DNA of 64,000 nt from G963663315 sp963665165 (GTDB taxonomy: Bacteria; Pseudomonadota; Gammaproteobacteria; Arenicellales; Poriferihabitantaceae), in assembly GCA_963665165.1 (NCBI GenBank), contig OY761989.1:372001-436000 (forward strand), read 5' to 3'. A program made the translations under genes and the position numbers. Positions 35,451-43,282 of this stretch are shown here, piece by piece. The stretch's first letter is position 1. Each line of letters begins with the position of its first letter. Below the pieces are notes generated by a model. It worked only from the letters and a program-made list of their open reading frames with translations, searched no databases and was not told the DNA's origin.

Positions 35451-35663
35451 ATGTCAGGTAATCTGGTAACCGGAACTGTAAAATGGTTTAACGATGCCAA
35501 GGGTTTTGGCTTTATCGAGAGAGAAGGGGAGACAGATGTTTTCGTTCATTATCGCGCAATCAATGGCGAAGGCAGGAAAACTTTGTACGATGGCCAGCAG
35601 GTAACGTTTGAAATAACCAATGGGGAAAAAGGACCCCAGGCGGATAACGTTACCCCCGTTTAG
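35451..35663 (+). CDS. Cold-shock domain protein (CspA family)
   Basis: A 70-residue single-OB-fold protein. RNP-1 is KGFGFIE and RNP-2 is VFVHYRAI, the nucleic-acid-binding motifs of CspA proteins, after the usual TGTVKWFNDA start. It binds single-stranded RNA or DNA as an RNA chaperone. Which Csp paralogue it is cannot be said. An AGAGG-like ribosome site precedes the ATG. Confidence 0.96.
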   Translation: MSGNLVTGTVKWFNDAKGFGFIEREGETDVFVHYRAINGEGRKTLYDGQQVTFEITNGEKGPQADNVTPV

Positions 35664-35819
35664 TTTCTGTGGCCCGGTTCGAGCGGGTCATGGACAAACC
35701 TCTGCGGTGAACCGGCCCGAGCGTTCGCCGTAAAACGATCACCTGAAGGAAGGCCTGTTCTCAGCCCGAACCGGATGGCGGAAGGATACGGCGTGTCTGA
35801 CAAAATGACATTGTCGGGT

Positions 35820-36491
35820 TCATTTTCCCAAGGATCGCAAATACCGTCGCATGGCGCTGATTTCAAGTGGAGTGAGCGGATTTGACAGACCGATTTCCGG
35901 GGTACCCTTGACCCCCAGCCACATGCGTGCGATAAATTCATTTTCAGGCAGTCGTCTGGCCATGTCCACCAACCCATACGCCGGATTGGGGCTTGACGGG
36001 TTCGTGTTCGAGTGGCATCCGTGACAATATTGCCGATATATTTTGCCAGCCTGATTTTCGTCATCAGGTCCTTCCCGATCGATCCGGAAAATTTGTAATG
36101 GCAACGGCGCCTGCTCTATCAGGGCTTTGATCCGGGTTTCAAACGATTCGAGTTTGTTGCCGGTAAAATCTGCCGTCAGTTGACGGATGCCGGCAATAAA
36201 ATCCGGGCCGTTGGCGGCATGGCTTGTCCGGCCGGCTGGCTGGACATCCAGATATTGCCTGCAAATCACAGCCAGTGTGGATATCGCAACCCGGATCCGG
36301 TTTTCAAGGCCGATTTCCCCGGGGCTCTGGTTGTCGATTTCCCGGTACTGCCTCACATCGGACTGCAAAACCAGTAATTCCGCGGGACACGACAGGTTGT
36401 TGTTCAAATTTCGGGCAGGCTCTGCGGCTCCGACTCCGGTAGGAGCCGCAGAAACCAGAATCAGGCAAAGTGCCCGAATGGCATTATTCAA
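35820..36491 (-). CDS. Periplasmic c-type cytochrome, single haem
   Basis: A 223-residue protein with a signal peptide (MNNAIRALCLILVSAAPTGV, then GAAEPA). The haem-binding motif CHGCH is at residues 156-160 and MARRLPENEFIARMW follows, with Met residues that could be the distal ligand. The first 130 residues are helical and lack a haem motif. Its start overlaps the rhodanese stop by eight bases, so it is probably the last gene of the sulfur cluster and may take electrons from it. Confidence 0.85.
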   Translation of the reverse strand: MNNAIRALCLILVSAAPTGVGAAEPARNLNNNLSCPAELLVLQSDVRQYREIDNQSPGEIGLENRIRVAISTLAVICRQYLDVQPAGRTSHAANGPDFIAGIRQLTADFTGNKLESFETRIKALIEQAPLPLQIFRIDREGPDDENQAGKIYRQYCHGCHSNTNPSSPNPAYGLVDMARRLPENEFIARMWLGVKGTPEIGLSNPLTPLEISAMRRYLRSLGK

Positions 36492-37413
36492 GTGTTACCT
36501 GTTGATAGATCGGCAGGCTTTCGTCAGCGCTCCATTCAACCATCGAACCGTCATACAAGGTCGCTTCCTTGTTGCCGATCAGTTCGTGGGAAACAAACCA
36601 TCCCAGCGAGGCCCAGTGTCCGGTATTGCAGAAATTGATCTGTTTCCCGGCTGTTTCCAGACCGGCTGCGGCATACAGTTGCTTCAGGTCTTCAACACTG
36701 CGAAAGGAGCCGCCGCCGTTCGCGGTCGCCCAACTTTCGGGAAAGCTTTTGGCGGACGGAATGGTGCCGTTGCGCTTTGATCTGGGATGACGGTTGACGC
36801 CCAGAAACTGATGTGTGGGGCGAATGTCAACCAACGCGGTGGAGCCGTCATTTATCGCCATTTTCACATCCTCTTTGGTGGCAATCATCTCAGGGCGCAG
36901 TGAAACGGTAAATGTTTTGGGCTCGGGCTTGTTATTGCCTTTTTCAATTTCATTTTCCGGATTACTGGCGTAGCCGCGGTAACCCCCATTCAGGATAGAC
37001 ACCTGATCATGTCCCAGCACCTTGAAAGTCCAGTAGACCCGTGTGGCGCTGCCCATGTCCAGCGCATTCTTGCCATTATGGGAAATCACCACATGAGTAT
37101 CATTGTCGATACCCAGGCCGCCGATGATTTTAGCCAGGTCATCCGGGTTGGAGAGTTGCCCCGGAACACCGCCGACCGCAGACCGCCAGCCATCTTTCAG
37201 ATAATTGGTATGCACGGCACAAGGAATATGCCCCTTCAGATAATCGGTTTTCGAACTGCCATCCAGCGGATTCCGGATATCCAGCACGCGCACATTTCCA
37301 TCGCACGAACGCGCCTTGACCCAGGCGGCGTCGACGATCGGCTCAGCCGCCAGGGCGGCCAGGCTGACACTCAACGCACCCGATAGCGTAATCATTTTTA
37401 CAAGGTTTTTCAT
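36484..37413 (-). CDS. Secreted tandem-rhodanese sulfurtransferase (SseA-like)
   Basis: A 309-residue protein with a signal peptide (residues 1-22, ending SLAALAAEP) and two rhodanese domains. The first has VRVLDIRNP and GHIPCAVHTNYLKDGW. The second carries the catalytic Cys262 in FCNTGHWASLGWFV, the CxxGxR-like loop of thiosulfate sulfurtransferases. It moves sulfane sulfur from thiosulfate or a persulfide to a thiol acceptor, here in the periplasm. It follows three DsrE-type genes in the same direction. Confidence 0.9.
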   Translation of the reverse strand: MKNLVKMITLSGALSVSLAALAAEPIVDAAWVKARSCDGNVRVLDIRNPLDGSSKTDYLKGHIPCAVHTNYLKDGWRSAVGGVPGQLSNPDDLAKIIGGLGIDNDTHVVISHNGKNALDMGSATRVYWTFKVLGHDQVSILNGGYRGYASNPENEIEKGNNKPEPKTFTVSLRPEMIATKEDVKMAINDGSTALVDIRPTHQFLGVNRHPRSKRNGTIPSAKSFPESWATANGGGSFRSVEDLKQLYAAAGLETAGKQINFCNTGHWASLGWFVSHELIGNKEATLYDGSMVEWSADESLPIYQQVTLE

Positions 37414-37446
37414 TGTCTTCTCCTCATTGTTTGACAGGCTCTTGAT

Positions 37447-37662
37447 TCAGAGCGTTATACATTGATCATGATCCAGTATTGCTTGCAATATTGAATCCCA
37501 ATCGGCTGGTTTTGCAGTTTCAGGGTTTGCGGCGACTTCGGTGACGAGCAGGTTCTCGCCGAGTTCCCGCAAGGCGGCGGGCATGTCATTCCGGTCATGA
37601 AGTCCTGTTTCAAGAACCAGGATCGTGGATTTTCCGTCAGTGCACATGCCAGATTCATACAT
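37447..37662 (-). CDS. Small DsrH/TusB-like protein (tentative)
   Basis: 71 residues from ATG at 37662, which overlaps the stop of the upstream DsrE-type gene. The core ILVLETGLHDRNDMPAALRE and the ending WDSILQAILDHDQCITL loosely resemble DsrH/TusB, whose C-terminus has an aspartate-rich 'DxVIxW' pattern. No definite catalytic Cys can be assigned (candidates C7 and C68). Position after two DsrE/F-like genes is the main support. Confidence 0.5.
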   Translation of the reverse strand: MYESGMCTDGKSTILVLETGLHDRNDMPAALRELGENLLVTEVAANPETAKPADWDSILQAILDHDQCITL

Positions 37663-37936
37663 TGATGACCGCGTCCGATTTTTCAAGCAGGCCGGCAAAC
37701 AAATGCGCGGGCAAATCCTGAATTTCGGGATCATCGAATAAAGAGAACGGCGCAACCTCCGCCAGTTCGATCAGTTCGGCGCCCTCCATTGTCTCCGGTG
37801 ACAACTCCAGCAGGCCATGGGCGAACACCAGTGAGACATGATGGCCGAACACGGTAATGCCGGCGGCTACGCGCATCGCTTCGACCGGGTCCCGGCGCGC
37901 GATGACGACCACGGTTTTTTCCGCGTCGCGGCTCAT
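37655..37936 (-). CDS. DsrE/DsrF-like sulfur-relay protein
   Basis: 93 residues beginning with a strand-rich segment (TVVVIARRDPVEAMRVAAGI, then TVFGHHVSLVFAHGLLEL), which resembles the DsrE/F fold. It has no cysteine, unlike active sulfur acceptors, so it may be a structural subunit of a DsrEFH-like hetero-complex. Its start overlaps the preceding gene by four bases and its end overlaps the next, showing tight coupling. Confidence 0.6.
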   Translation of the reverse strand: MSRDAEKTVVVIARRDPVEAMRVAAGITVFGHHVSLVFAHGLLELSPETMEGAELIELAEVAPFSLFDDPEIQDLPAHLFAGLLEKSDAVINV

Positions 37937-38229
37937 AGCGACACCACTTTTCCAGCCAGTCCCAGCATTCTGCTGTGGTCTGTCTGGCTGCCCTGTGTGA
38001 CCGGGCAGACCTGCCCGGTCATTTTCTGCTGCCAGGAATATTCACAGGCGACGGCTTCTACTGCGTGATTCAATATGCACTCCAGACATTCCTGGTCCCG
38101 CTGCAACGTAATCACGCCATCCCCGGTAAAGAACAGCATGAAATCAACCTGTTGCCGGATGCAGGCCGCTCCAAGACCGGCAAGGTAGGCGCCGGATTGC
38201 GGATGGGCCACGATAAAAAGCAGACTCAT
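37933..38229 (-). CDS. DsrE-like sulfur-relay protein
   Basis: The ATG at 38229 overlaps the stop of the rhodanese-like gene (ATGA). The 98-residue product starts SLLFIVAHPQSGAYLAGLGA, the DsrE/TusD-type beginning, and has several Cys including C in VEAVACEYSWQ, a plausible active-site position, and a second in VCPVTQGSQTD. DsrE proteins pass persulfide sulfur between rhodanese, TusA and partner enzymes. Confidence 0.7.
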   Translation of the reverse strand: MSLLFIVAHPQSGAYLAGLGAACIRQQVDFMLFFTGDGVITLQRDQECLECILNHAVEAVACEYSWQQKMTGQVCPVTQGSQTDHSRMLGLAGKVVSL

Positions 38230-39122
38230 ACCCGGGTCCGGGAGTAAAATTTCGACCATAGCCGGAAACCGCTCCATGCAATGAGCAGCGCGAATGCGAA
38301 AAGCAGGATCCGGATGAAGTAATCGCGCCATCCCGAAATGGCGTGATAGCCCATGTCTTCAAGCGACCTTCCCTGCAAGCCATCAATATGAACCCGAAGC
38401 CCGTCCGGGGAAGTCAGGAGCAGGTTATGCACAAATGTATCCAGCGCCTGCCGGGGAGTGTCGGCAACCACCATGCGCCGGGCCGTATCCGACCCGCCGC
38501 CCTCGATCTGAAAGACCTGACCTGAACCAGCCCCGGCCGGGCTTTTGGACATGGACAGGCCGGAACCCTGCCCGAAAAAGGAACGTAATTCGCTGTCAAG
38601 GGCAATGAACCGGTCGCGCACCGGATTTGCGAAGTAATTGAGCCGCAACAATCCCTGTGTGACGCTGCGTCCGCTTCCGGTCAGTTTGCCGATGTCGCTG
38701 GCCTCTCCTTTCCATAATTTCACCGAAGCCGCCCCAATCAGAAAAAGCGCTCCGGCGACAAACCGCAGATCCTCTTCGTCATCACCGAACACGACGGCGA
38801 CGCTGTCTTCCTCCAGGCCATAAGTCCCAACCAGCCAGTTGATATCCCGAAAGCCCGCCAGTTGCCCATCCGGATAAAGGAAGTGATCAGCAGGCAGGCA
38901 CCATGTCCCGGCGAATCCGCTCGACAAGCAGCTTTCCATCGGACCGGTGTCGATAAAAACCAGCTTCGAACCAGACGCCTCAAGGGCCTTGATTTCAGAC
39001 AGTTCCGGTATTTCGGCCAGACCATCCGGATGGTTGCCGTAAACCACCCCCGAGATCAGGACCAAGCCGATCATGCTGGACGCTGCACTAGCAACCGCCG
39101 AAATGTTTTTTCCTGGGCGCAT
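38226..39122 (-). CDS. Membrane-anchored rhodanese-like protein
   Basis: 298 residues. An N-terminal hydrophobic stretch (about 10-28, ending LVLISGVVYG) precedes a rhodanese-like domain (SKLVFIDTGPMESCLSSGFA, ADHFLYPDGQ, VAVVFGDDEEDLRFVAGALFLIGA and KLWKGEASD) and a C-terminal membrane helix (RILLFAFALLIAWSGFRLWS). The catalytic CxxxxR loop of rhodanese is replaced by an acidic GDDEED segment, so the domain is probably inactive as a sulfurtransferase and may be a scaffold or binding module. An alternative start at 39074 would remove the first 16 residues. Confidence 0.7.
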   Translation of the reverse strand: MRPGKNISAVASAASSMIGLVLISGVVYGNHPDGLAEIPELSEIKALEASGSKLVFIDTGPMESCLSSGFAGTWCLPADHFLYPDGQLAGFRDINWLVGTYGLEEDSVAVVFGDDEEDLRFVAGALFLIGAASVKLWKGEASDIGKLTGSGRSVTQGLLRLNYFANPVRDRFIALDSELRSFFGQGSGLSMSKSPAGAGSGQVFQIEGGGSDTARRMVVADTPRQALDTFVHNLLLTSPDGLRVHIDGLQGRSLEDMGYHAISGWRDYFIRILLFAFALLIAWSGFRLWSKFYSRTRV

Positions 39123-39360
39123 TGTCCAAAGTCGCGGGATTCGGCGGATTGTCGATGTAATAACCGATCAGGTCGAACACGGACAGCTGACCGTAGTCTT
39201 CTCCAAGATCGATCAGGTCGAAATCCTCCATCGGCAAGGGTTGCTGCACGGACATCACCTGTTCGCGGGTCATCGCGCTGTACGGGAACAACACCGCGCT
39301 CAGGGCGACCGCCGCCAGCAGGCAGAGCGTGCAGAAGGAAATCATTTGGATGGGCGTCAT
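39088..39360 (-). CDS. Small single-helix membrane protein of the sulfur cluster
   Basis: 90 residues. One N-terminal membrane helix (ISFCTLCLLAAVALSAVLF, residues 8-26, with two Cys) is followed by a periplasm- or cytoplasm-facing tail with EDFDLIDLGEDYGQLSVFDL and a terminal Cys. No family was recognised. It lies between the 28-residue frame and the rhodanese-like gene and overlaps the latter's proposed start. Confidence 0.6.
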   Translation of the reverse strand: MTPIQMISFCTLCLLAAVALSAVLFPYSAMTREQVMSVQQPLPMEDFDLIDLGEDYGQLSVFDLIGYYIDNPPNPATLDNAPRKKHFGGC

Positions 39361-39372
39361 GGTCCGAATCCA

Positions 39373-39459
39373 TCAGGGGTCATCACGGAGGAAGCCGATG
39401 TACATGGCATACATCGCAACGACGAATGTAATCAACTGGAGTGTGGTTTCAATATCCAA
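39373..39459 (-). CDS. Very small membrane peptide (28 residues)
   Basis: TTG start at 39459 behind GGAG, stop TGA at 39373-39375. The product is (M)DIETTLQLITFVVAMYAMYI followed by GFLRDDP, a single hydrophobic helix with charged ends. It fills a 103-base gap between two co-directional genes of the cluster and resembles the small helper peptides of membrane complexes. Its reality rests on position, ribosome site and helix character. Confidence 0.45.
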   Translation of the reverse strand: MDIETTLQLITFVVAMYAMYIGFLRDDP

Positions 39460-39463
39460 AGGC

Positions 39464-39673
39464 TCAATCTCCGGATTTGTAATGTCTGATCAACTCATCC
39501 AGCTCAATCGTTTCGCCGGTTTCGGGATTGATCAGGGGAGGGGTGAAAAAAGGAGTGCCCTCACTGGTTTTATTGAGGTAGTCCGGTGAAACGACCAGGA
39601 TGTAAACCAGGCAAAAAACAGACAGGACTGCGGTCAGGGCAGTAAACAGGGAAAGCTGGAATGCTCGGGTCAC
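39464..39673 (-). CDS. Small membrane protein of the sulfur cluster
   Basis: 69 residues: one helix (AFQLSLFTALTAVLSVFCLV, residues 4-23, with a Cys) and a hydrophilic tail with TPFFTPPLINPETGETIELD. The proline-rich PPLINPETGET segment is distinctive but not recognised. It lies 14 bases after tusA and 4 bases before the 28-residue frame, so it is probably co-transcribed. Confidence 0.6.
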   Translation of the reverse strand: MTRAFQLSLFTALTAVLSVFCLVYILVVSPDYLNKTSEGTPFFTPPLINPETGETIELDELIRHYKSGD

Positions 39674-39687
39674 AGCGTTCTGTCCAT

Positions 39688-39993
39688 TCAGGTTTTCCTG
39701 GCCAGCACCTGCCAGTACTTTTTCTGGCGCAATGTCGCCAGGTGGGTTCCTCCATTTTCAGTAATCACCGCCGGCAGGGCTTCCATCGATGTCGGGTTGT
39801 CAACATGAATATCGAGAACAAAGCCGCTTGAGGCCTTGTTCAAGGCGCTTTTTGTCATCAACTGTGGCCTCGGGCAGGAATCGCCAATGCAATCGACCAC
39901 GTTATTTACTGCAATCGCCTGTCCATCATCCAGAATAACCTCGGTAGCGTTGCCGGATTCAGGCTCCTGTTTTCTTCTGGTGAATAATCCCAT
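39688..39993 (-). CDS. TusA-family sulfurtransferase
   Basis: 101 residues with the TusA active-site motif CPRP (catalytic Cys40 in IGDSCPRPQLMTKSAL). TusA carries persulfide sulfur between partners. A charged N-terminal extension (FTRRKQEPESGN) precedes the domain. It follows the YeeE/YedE genes, the usual association in which TusA receives sulfur from thiosulfate or persulfide imported by YeeE. Confidence 0.92.
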   Translation of the reverse strand: MGLFTRRKQEPESGNATEVILDDGQAIAVNNVVDCIGDSCPRPQLMTKSALNKASSGFVLDIHVDNPTSMEALPAVITENGGTHLATLRQKKYWQVLARKT

Positions 39994-40012
39994 GCCGTAT
40001 CTTTAATATCAG

Positions 40013-40609
40013 TTAAATGGTCCGTTTTTGTGTTGTCGGCTTCTCTTTCCGTAGAATGGCCCGGTAAATTGCCAACAATACCACGAATTGCAGCAAACCG
40101 AAAAAAATTGCCGGAATGCCTGTTTTTTCCTGAAGCGTGCCCGCGTTGGCGTACCCGAATTGTAGTCCCTGCAGAGCCGGTTCACCACTCATGGTCGCCG
40201 GCGCCGGCGGCCAGTAGGTAAAGGACCATACCAGTGAAAACAAAAACATCCCGATAAAGGTAAAGACCAGGGCCCAAAGCGCGCCGATATTGCCTTCACC
40301 GGTCTTCACCCAGGTGGAAACGGTGCAGGCGCCGGCAAGCACCATGCCGATCCCGAACAGGAACAGTCCGACGATCTGGTTCAGGCCGACATCGAACCGC
40401 ATCGGGTTGCCTTCGCCAATGGTTATGAAGCCGGTAAAGCCAATGGTAAGAATCATCATGGCGACCAGTAACGCCTTGGTATTACGAAAGGTTTTGAACA
40501 ACATGGCATCACGCAGCGCAGCGGTATTGCAGAACCGGGAGCGTTGCACCAGCAGGCCAACCACCGAGCCGAACACAAAAGCCAGCAGACATTCCGCGAC
40601 GACTCCCAT
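40013..40609 (-). CDS. YeeE/YedE half-transporter B
   Basis: 198 residues, about five membrane helices. The conserved Cys motif AGACTVSTWVKTGEGNIGAL is near residue 99; such Cys residues pass thiosulfate or sulfur through YeeE-type channels. The N-terminal RSRFCNTAALRDAML holds a second conserved Cys. It starts one base after the end of the other half-gene. Confidence 0.9.
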   Translation of the reverse strand: MGVVAECLLAFVFGSVVGLLVQRSRFCNTAALRDAMLFKTFRNTKALLVAMMILTIGFTGFITIGEGNPMRFDVGLNQIVGLFLFGIGMVLAGACTVSTWVKTGEGNIGALWALVFTFIGMFLFSLVWSFTYWPPAPATMSGEPALQGLQFGYANAGTLQEKTGIPAIFFGLLQFVVLLAIYRAILRKEKPTTQKRTI

Positions 40610-40610
40610 T

Positions 40611-41102
40611 TTACATGCCCAGTACGCGCTTGTAGATCAGGGAACCCGCCCACGCGCCAGCGATAATGCCGCTGATTGCGAGATACCCGCCCATGTTCAT
40701 TTCAGGCGTCAGCCCGAAGAAGGTGCTGACATTGCAGACAAAGGCGAGCCTTATGCCAATTCCCATCAGCAGCCCGCCAACCGTGATCATGATCCATTCC
40801 GACAGTCTTCTCGGATAACGAATAAAGAATTCACCGCTGAGCGCGGCGCCGACAATGGCGCCGAACAGCATGCCCAGGCTGATGTAAATTTTCCAGTAAC
40901 CGGCATCCGGTTGAAACACCAGTTGCCAGAACGGGATTCGACCGATCGCATCGCCGATAAAAAATTCGGCGATCAGCCCGGTCATCATGGTTTCACCCCC
41001 ACCCACAGTCCAGGCGCCAATCTGCAAAAAGAGGAAAACATCCAGGATCGCTATCGCAGCGAGGGCGATTACCGGGTCAAGTGTTTTTCGGAAAATTTCC
41101 AT
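40611..41102 (-). CDS. YeeE/YedE half-transporter A
   Basis: 163 residues, about four to five helices, with the partner motif RLAFVCNVSTFFGL and GGYLAISGIIAGAWAG. Together with the next gene it equals one full YeeE/YedE protein, a split arrangement like PmpA/PmpB. It is the first gene of the minus-strand sulfur cluster. The first membrane helix follows MEIFRKTLDPVIA. Confidence 0.9.
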   Translation of the reverse strand: MEIFRKTLDPVIALAAIAILDVFLFLQIGAWTVGGGETMMTGLIAEFFIGDAIGRIPFWQLVFQPDAGYWKIYISLGMLFGAIVGAALSGEFFIRYPRRLSEWIMITVGGLLMGIGIRLAFVCNVSTFFGLTPEMNMGGYLAISGIIAGAWAGSLIYKRVLGM

Positions 41103-41196
41103 GTCGGCGTTTCGTTACGGTCAGGAACAGGTACATATACAATAAATGCGACCTGAAATACATCGGCATTTACGGTATTTCGTCGCCAGGTCTGCA

Positions 41197-42444
41197 TCAT
41201 GTGAATCGGGACGGGGAGAATGGTTGTATGTTTATGCAGGGTGGTTCGCCCGCGATCCGTTCTGCGATCACCCTGCCCGTTATGCCGGCCAGGGTGAGGC
41301 CAAGATGATGATGGCCGAAGGCATACCAGGCGCCGGGCGAGTCAGACGCAGGGCCGATCACGGGAAGCGAGTCCGGCATGGTTGGCCGAAAACCAAGCCA
41401 ATCGGAGGTCGGGCTTTGGGGCAAATCCAGTATTTGCCGGGATTTACGAATCATGTAGTCCAGAACCTTCCGGTTCTTTCCCTGCGTTAATCCGGCGATC
41501 TCCACTGTACCGGCACAGCGCAACCCTTCGTCCATCGGGACTACGTAAAATCCGCTCTCGACCCAGGTCACAGGGCGGCTGATCATGTCCTGCAAGCCGG
41601 CGTACTGGATGTGGTAGCCTCTTTCCGTATCCAGAGGGAGGTTTTCCGAGCCGCAGCCCTTGATCTGCCTGGAAAATGCGCCGCAACTGATCACGACCTG
41701 ATCCGCCGTCAGGGGATTCCTGCTGTGAAGATGGACCTGGATGCCGTCCGGTGTATGGGTGATACCCCGGGCATGGTCGGAAACGAAATTTCCCCCCGCC
41801 TCCATGAAGCACTGGAAAAACCGGGTTACCAGGGTTTTCGGGTTGCGGGTCTGTCGTGTGTGCCTGAGCATTACGCCTTTTTCGAATTTGCGGTTCAGGT
41901 TGGGTTCGAGATCAACGATTTCATCCCGGTTGATTTCAAAATACGGAACTCCGAGGTCTGTCCAAACCTTGCGGCGGGGCCGGTCTTTTTCAAACTCGTG
42001 GGCGTTTTGATAAAGCTGCATGCAGCCGTTGGCGGTGATCAGGTCGCCGGTTCCGGTCAGTGAAATCAGCGGATCCAGTCCGGCATGGGTCTCCTTCAGA
42101 ATCATATCCAGCGCCTGGATGGTTTTTTCAACTTCGCGCGGTTGACAGCGCCTCAGGAATGACAGCATCCACGGGAGATGGGTAAGGGCGTACCAGGGAT
42201 CAATTTTTAACGGGCTGTCCCTGCGAAACATCAATGAGGGCAGCCGCCGGAACAGGCTGGGGTCATTAACCGGGACGCAGCCATAATCAGCGAAAGTACA
42301 GGCATTGCCCGAAGAGGTGATCGACCCCGGTTCATTGCCGTCGGCCAGTGTGACGTCGAATCCTTTTTTCTGAAGCCACAGCGCGCAGCTCACCCCGACG
42401 ACTCCTGCGCCGATAACCGCAATGTGCTGTCCCCTCTCACCCAT
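41197..42444 (-). CDS. FAD-dependent D-amino-acid dehydrogenase-like oxidoreductase
   Basis: I chose the ATG at 42444 (MGERGQHIAVIGAGVVGVSC), which begins the FAD-binding Rossmann fold; upstream sequence in frame is not protein-like. The 415-residue protein has the DadA-type layout: GNACTFADYGCVP, NPKTLVTRFFQCF, TERGYHIQY and the C-terminal WLGFRPTMPDSLPVIGPAS and GHHHLGLTLAGITG. DadA enzymes oxidise D-amino acids and feed electrons to quinone. The start overlaps the TANGO2-type gene by eight bases. Confidence 0.88.
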   Translation of the reverse strand: MGERGQHIAVIGAGVVGVSCALWLQKKGFDVTLADGNEPGSITSSGNACTFADYGCVPVNDPSLFRRLPSLMFRRDSPLKIDPWYALTHLPWMLSFLRRCQPREVEKTIQALDMILKETHAGLDPLISLTGTGDLITANGCMQLYQNAHEFEKDRPRRKVWTDLGVPYFEINRDEIVDLEPNLNRKFEKGVMLRHTRQTRNPKTLVTRFFQCFMEAGGNFVSDHARGITHTPDGIQVHLHSRNPLTADQVVISCGAFSRQIKGCGSENLPLDTERGYHIQYAGLQDMISRPVTWVESGFYVVPMDEGLRCAGTVEIAGLTQGKNRKVLDYMIRKSRQILDLPQSPTSDWLGFRPTMPDSLPVIGPASDSPGAWYAFGHHHLGLTLAGITGRVIAERIAGEPPCINIQPFSPSRFT

Positions 42445-43213
42445 GATCTTCCAGCTTGAATACCTGATGCCCGGCGCTTTGCCCCCGGCGGTCATAATTG
42501 GTTTCATACGCGATGATCGCCTGCCGGGAATACAACAGGCAGGTTGTGGTGCGCGTACCATAGTGGTCGCCACGGATAAAGATGGAGGACATGAATCGGT
42601 CAAATTCTTTTTCCGCTCCGGTATCCGGTGGCCGGTCTTCCGCGACTTGGGTTCGGTCACGCATTATTACGTTCAGTTCGTCTATCCCGAGCGGTGACTT
42701 CTTTTCCACGATTTCGGTCAGTTTTCTCACGCCGGAAGACATCCTGGGCCACTCGTGATCCATGTACCCGTTGGAGACGCTGTGATAACCATCGGACAGT
42801 GTTTTCAATGAATGGTCCTGGCTGCAAAAAATCCGGATGGCGGTTCGGTCGCCAAATATGAGATTGAACGGGTTAAACCTGATAGACTCGCGTTTCAGGT
42901 ATTCTGTAAAATCATCCCCTGTCGAGCCGCTGGAATCATCAGCCAGAAACTTGAGGACCAGATTGCCCCGGCTTTGCTTGCCGGGAACGGCGGGCGTCCC
43001 GATCCGGAAGTTTGTGACCGCACAAAAACTGCCTTCATGATTGACCCCAAGCCAGCTTCCGCCCTTGTCCAGATCACGGCCCGCCAGTATTTTCGGGTGG
43101 TCAGGCCAATAATGCATGGCCTGGCTCGGACGGTCATGGCATTCATCCCGGTTGGCCGCAATAATCAACGGGTAGTCGGGATGCCGGTTGATGGCGAGAA
43201 ACAATATACACAT
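42437..43213 (-). CDS. TANGO2/NRDE-family protein
   Basis: Start ATG at 43213 (MCILFLAINRHPDYPLIIAA), giving the family's invariant Cys2 and the N-R-D-E motif in AANRDECHDRPS. The 258-residue length is typical. WLGVNHEGSFCAVTNFR and SRGNLVLKFL are further matches, as is the late THYGT-like GDHYGTRTTTCLL. NRDE proteins resemble N-terminal nucleophile hydrolases and have been linked to haem handling; a specific reaction is not established. Confidence 0.9.
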   Translation of the reverse strand: MCILFLAINRHPDYPLIIAANRDECHDRPSQAMHYWPDHPKILAGRDLDKGGSWLGVNHEGSFCAVTNFRIGTPAVPGKQSRGNLVLKFLADDSSGSTGDDFTEYLKRESIRFNPFNLIFGDRTAIRIFCSQDHSLKTLSDGYHSVSNGYMDHEWPRMSSGVRKLTEIVEKKSPLGIDELNVIMRDRTQVAEDRPPDTGAEKEFDRFMSSIFIRGDHYGTRTTTCLLYSRQAIIAYETNYDRRGQSAGHQVFKLEDHG

Positions 43214-43282
43214 AAGCGGCGCATTTTGCCAGATTGCCAGCCGGGTTTCACGAAATCCGGGATTGGCGTCCAGACGGAATAG

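Noticed and set aside
35287..35469. 60-codon frame between proS and the cold-shock gene
   Set aside because: It spans the proposed promoter and leader of the cold-shock gene and overlaps its start; no homology recognised. A real small protein cannot be excluded.
40290..41156. 288-codon frame opposite the YeeE/YedE genes
   Set aside because: Mirror frame of two membrane proteins; no signal or domain of its own.
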